DNA of 64,000 bases, from positions 1-64,000 of the forward strand of contig JABXKC010000001.1 of the NCBI GenBank assembly GCA_013375495.1, in the 5' to 3' direction. Under the pieces are notes generated by a model. The model saw only the letters and a list, made by a program, of their open reading frames with translations, did no database searches and was not told where the DNA came from. The stretch is from Promethearchaeota archaeon. GTDB lineage: Archaea; Asgardarchaeota; Lokiarchaeia; Sigynarchaeales; SOKP01. Below are positions 62,821-64,000 of the stretch, piece after piece; the stretch's first letter is position 1, and each line of letters begins with the position of its first letter. Both the position numbers and the translations under genes were made by a program.

Positions 62821-64000
62821 GTTTCAGTAAATAGTTTTTCTGTCTCTTTTGCGATGTTAAATAAGCTTTTTAGTTTCTTTAAGTCTATATCTTGAGTTTC
62901 AAATATTATGTGTTGGCAATCATATTTAGTATAATCGTGTTCTACGATATTTAGTTTAAAATTATCTCTCTCGTCCCATAAACGAGACCCGGGATAAGGT
63001 GTAGCTGCAAAATAATTAATCGTATCACTGCTATCAAATGGTAGCCTTTTAATGAACTCAACAGTCTTCTGAAAACTAAGTTCAGTCTCACCGGGTAAAC
63101 CTAGTACAAAATACGCTTGAATAGGAATGTTAACTTTTTTTAAATGGGTTATACCAACCACAACCTGTTTAGGATCTTGGTATTTCAAATTATTTTTAAG
63201 AACTTCAATACTTGCAGATTCTATTCCTGTTGCTACCAATCTGCATCCAGCTTCTTTTAATAATTGTGCGTCTTCAGCAGTTATCGTGTCAACTCGTAAT
63301 TCACAACCCCATGGAATTTCAATCTTATTGTCAATAAATAATCTGCAAAAGTCGTGGAAGAATATTCTATTAATATTAATATTATCGTAAAAATTAATAT
63401 AGTGGTACGTTTGGTATGTCACGATATCTCGTATTTCAGATAAGATTGAGTCGAGACTCCTGATACGGACAACTGGAGACATTTTTTGTCTGGAACAAAA
63501 TGAACATTGATTTGGACAACCCCTATTAATAATGACGCTCGCTACTCTATAGTAGAAGTTTTCTTGGGATAGAAGATATCTTCCAGGTAGAGGTAAATTG
63601 TCTAACTTAACCGGCTCTGGAAAATCTGTGAGTATAATCTCTCCTTTTAAATTCTTATATGCTAATCCTTTAATCTTATTCAATTCTTTTTCGTAATCGT
63701 GAATGAGTCCGTTTTTATTTAAAATGCTAATAATAAGATCAATTAATTCCGGAAAGGAATTTTCAGATTCTTTAACGCATATAAAATCGATTGAGTCTTC
63801 TTTATTTAGAATTTCCTCGTATTTAAAAGATACGTGTGGGCCTCCAAGGACAACAATCTTCTTTCTACTATCATTTTTTACTAATTTAGCGATCAGAATT
63901 GATAAATGAAATGTATTAGTAAGCGAAGTAATTCCAATTATCTTGTGATGCTTGATTTTCTCTATAAGAAGATCGTTTATGTTATGACTCTCTAAACCAT
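62817..64000 (-). CDS. Radical SAM protein with N-terminal B12-binding domain (5' end off the window)
   Basis: The frame is open from the right edge to the stop at 62817, 393 codons, with the N-terminus missing. The first 100 codons have I-I-G-I-T-S, V-V-L-G-G-P-H-V and I-D-F-I-C-V-K, the B12-binding (cobalamin Rossmann) pattern. R-G-C-P-N-Q-C-S-F-C near codon 160 gives the C-x3-C-x2-C cluster of radical SAM. It is followed by G-I-E-S-A-S near codon 260. Such proteins methylate or rearrange unactivated carbons. The TTG at 63683 is not the start, because the B12 domain continues beyond it. Confidence 0.85.
   Translation of the reverse strand, partial: GLESHNINDLLIEKIKHHKIIGITSLTNTFHLSILIAKLVKNDSRKKIVVLGGPHVSFKYEEILNKEDSIDFICVKESENSFPELIDLIISILNKNGLIHDYEKELNKIKGLAYKNLKGEIILTDFPEPVKLDNLPLPGRYLLSQENFYYRVASVIINRGCPNQCSFCSRQKMSPVVRIRSLDSILSEIRDIVTYQTYHYINFYDNININRIFFHDFCRLFIDNKIEIPWGCELRVDTITAEDAQLLKEAGCRLVATGIESASIEVLKNNLKYQDPKQVVVGITHLKKVNIPIQAYFVLGLPGETELSFQKTVEFIKRLPFDSSDTINYFAATPYPGSRLWDERDNFKLNIVEHDYTKYDCQHIIFETQDIDLKKLKSLFNIAKETEKLFTET

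Noticed and set aside
1..64000. CRISPR arrays, rRNA, tRNA or insertion sequences
   Set aside because: No regularly spaced direct repeats, no transposase-like product and no conserved RNA gene signature were seen on reading both strands.

Overview
This window reads as a chromosomal stretch of an Asgard (Promethearchaeati) archaeon, most like a Lokiarchaeia-type genome. It is AT-rich and densely packed with genes on both strands. It mixes archaeal information genes (TFIIB, proteasome beta, NOG1-type GTPase, archaeal/eukaryotic-type prolyl-tRNA synthetase, a histone relic) with genes of eukaryotic flavour: a Ras/Rab-like GTPase behind an N-terminal extension, a longin-like protein, a two-domain gelsolin protein, a RING-type zinc finger on a long coiled-coil protein, an EMC3/TMCO1-like membrane protein, a eukaryotic-type pantothenate kinase, a dual-specificity phosphatase and a WD40 propeller. 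Placement as Asgard is inferred from this gene set; there is no rRNA or tRNA in the window to confirm it.

Layout. 1-10.5 kb: partial MaoC-like dehydratase, methanofuran genes mfnF-mfnE, VOC protein, NOG1-like GTPase, a TPR-like repeat protein, aspartate-semialdehyde dehydrogenase, a DUF362 protein coupled to an unknown 518-residue protein, and a eukaryotic-type pantothenate kinase. 10.5-24.5 kb: phosphohexuloisomerase, an Fe-S QueG-like protein, a broken histone gene, a proteasome beta subunit whose catalytic threonine position is alanine, the RING protein, a zinc-finger protein, LysE exporter, a tail-anchored repeat protein, an aminotransferase, gelsolin-zinc ribbon, a coiled-coil protein, GtrA and EMC3-like membrane proteins. 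24.6-35 kb: zinc ribbon, phosphatase, a glycerol-3-phosphate dehydrogenase-type three-gene operon, longin-like protein, NMO-family protein, LarA, the GTPase and TFIIB. 35-50 kb: a membrane-bound esterase, a fusion of PlsY-like acyltransferase with a DGK1/SEC59-like CTP-dependent lipid kinase, ProRS, metallo-beta-lactamase fold protein, transporters, a PLP enzyme, PepD, enoyl-CoA hydratase and WD40. 50-64 kb: 4-hydroxybutyryl-CoA dehydratase, an M24 protein lacking metal ligands, a CDF-like protein with flanking helical domains, a secreted protein with a membrane-anchored winged-helix regulator, a TrmB-type coiled-coil protein, an OYE-family reductase, the Fae-Hps fusion and a B12/radical SAM protein running off the end.

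How it fits together. Methanofuran synthesis (mfnF/mfnE), Fae-Hps and phosphohexuloisomerase are spread over the window but belong to one theme: tetrahydromethanopterin-linked C1 chemistry and making pentoses by the reversed ribulose monophosphate route. The PlsY-kinase fusion and a GlpA-type dehydrogenase point to sn-glycerol-3-phosphate chemistry in an archaeon, relevant to the lipid divide. The most striking single items are the Thr1-to-Ala proteasome beta subunit just upstream of a RING protein, and the histone relic with a one-base frameshift and a 35-base insertion.
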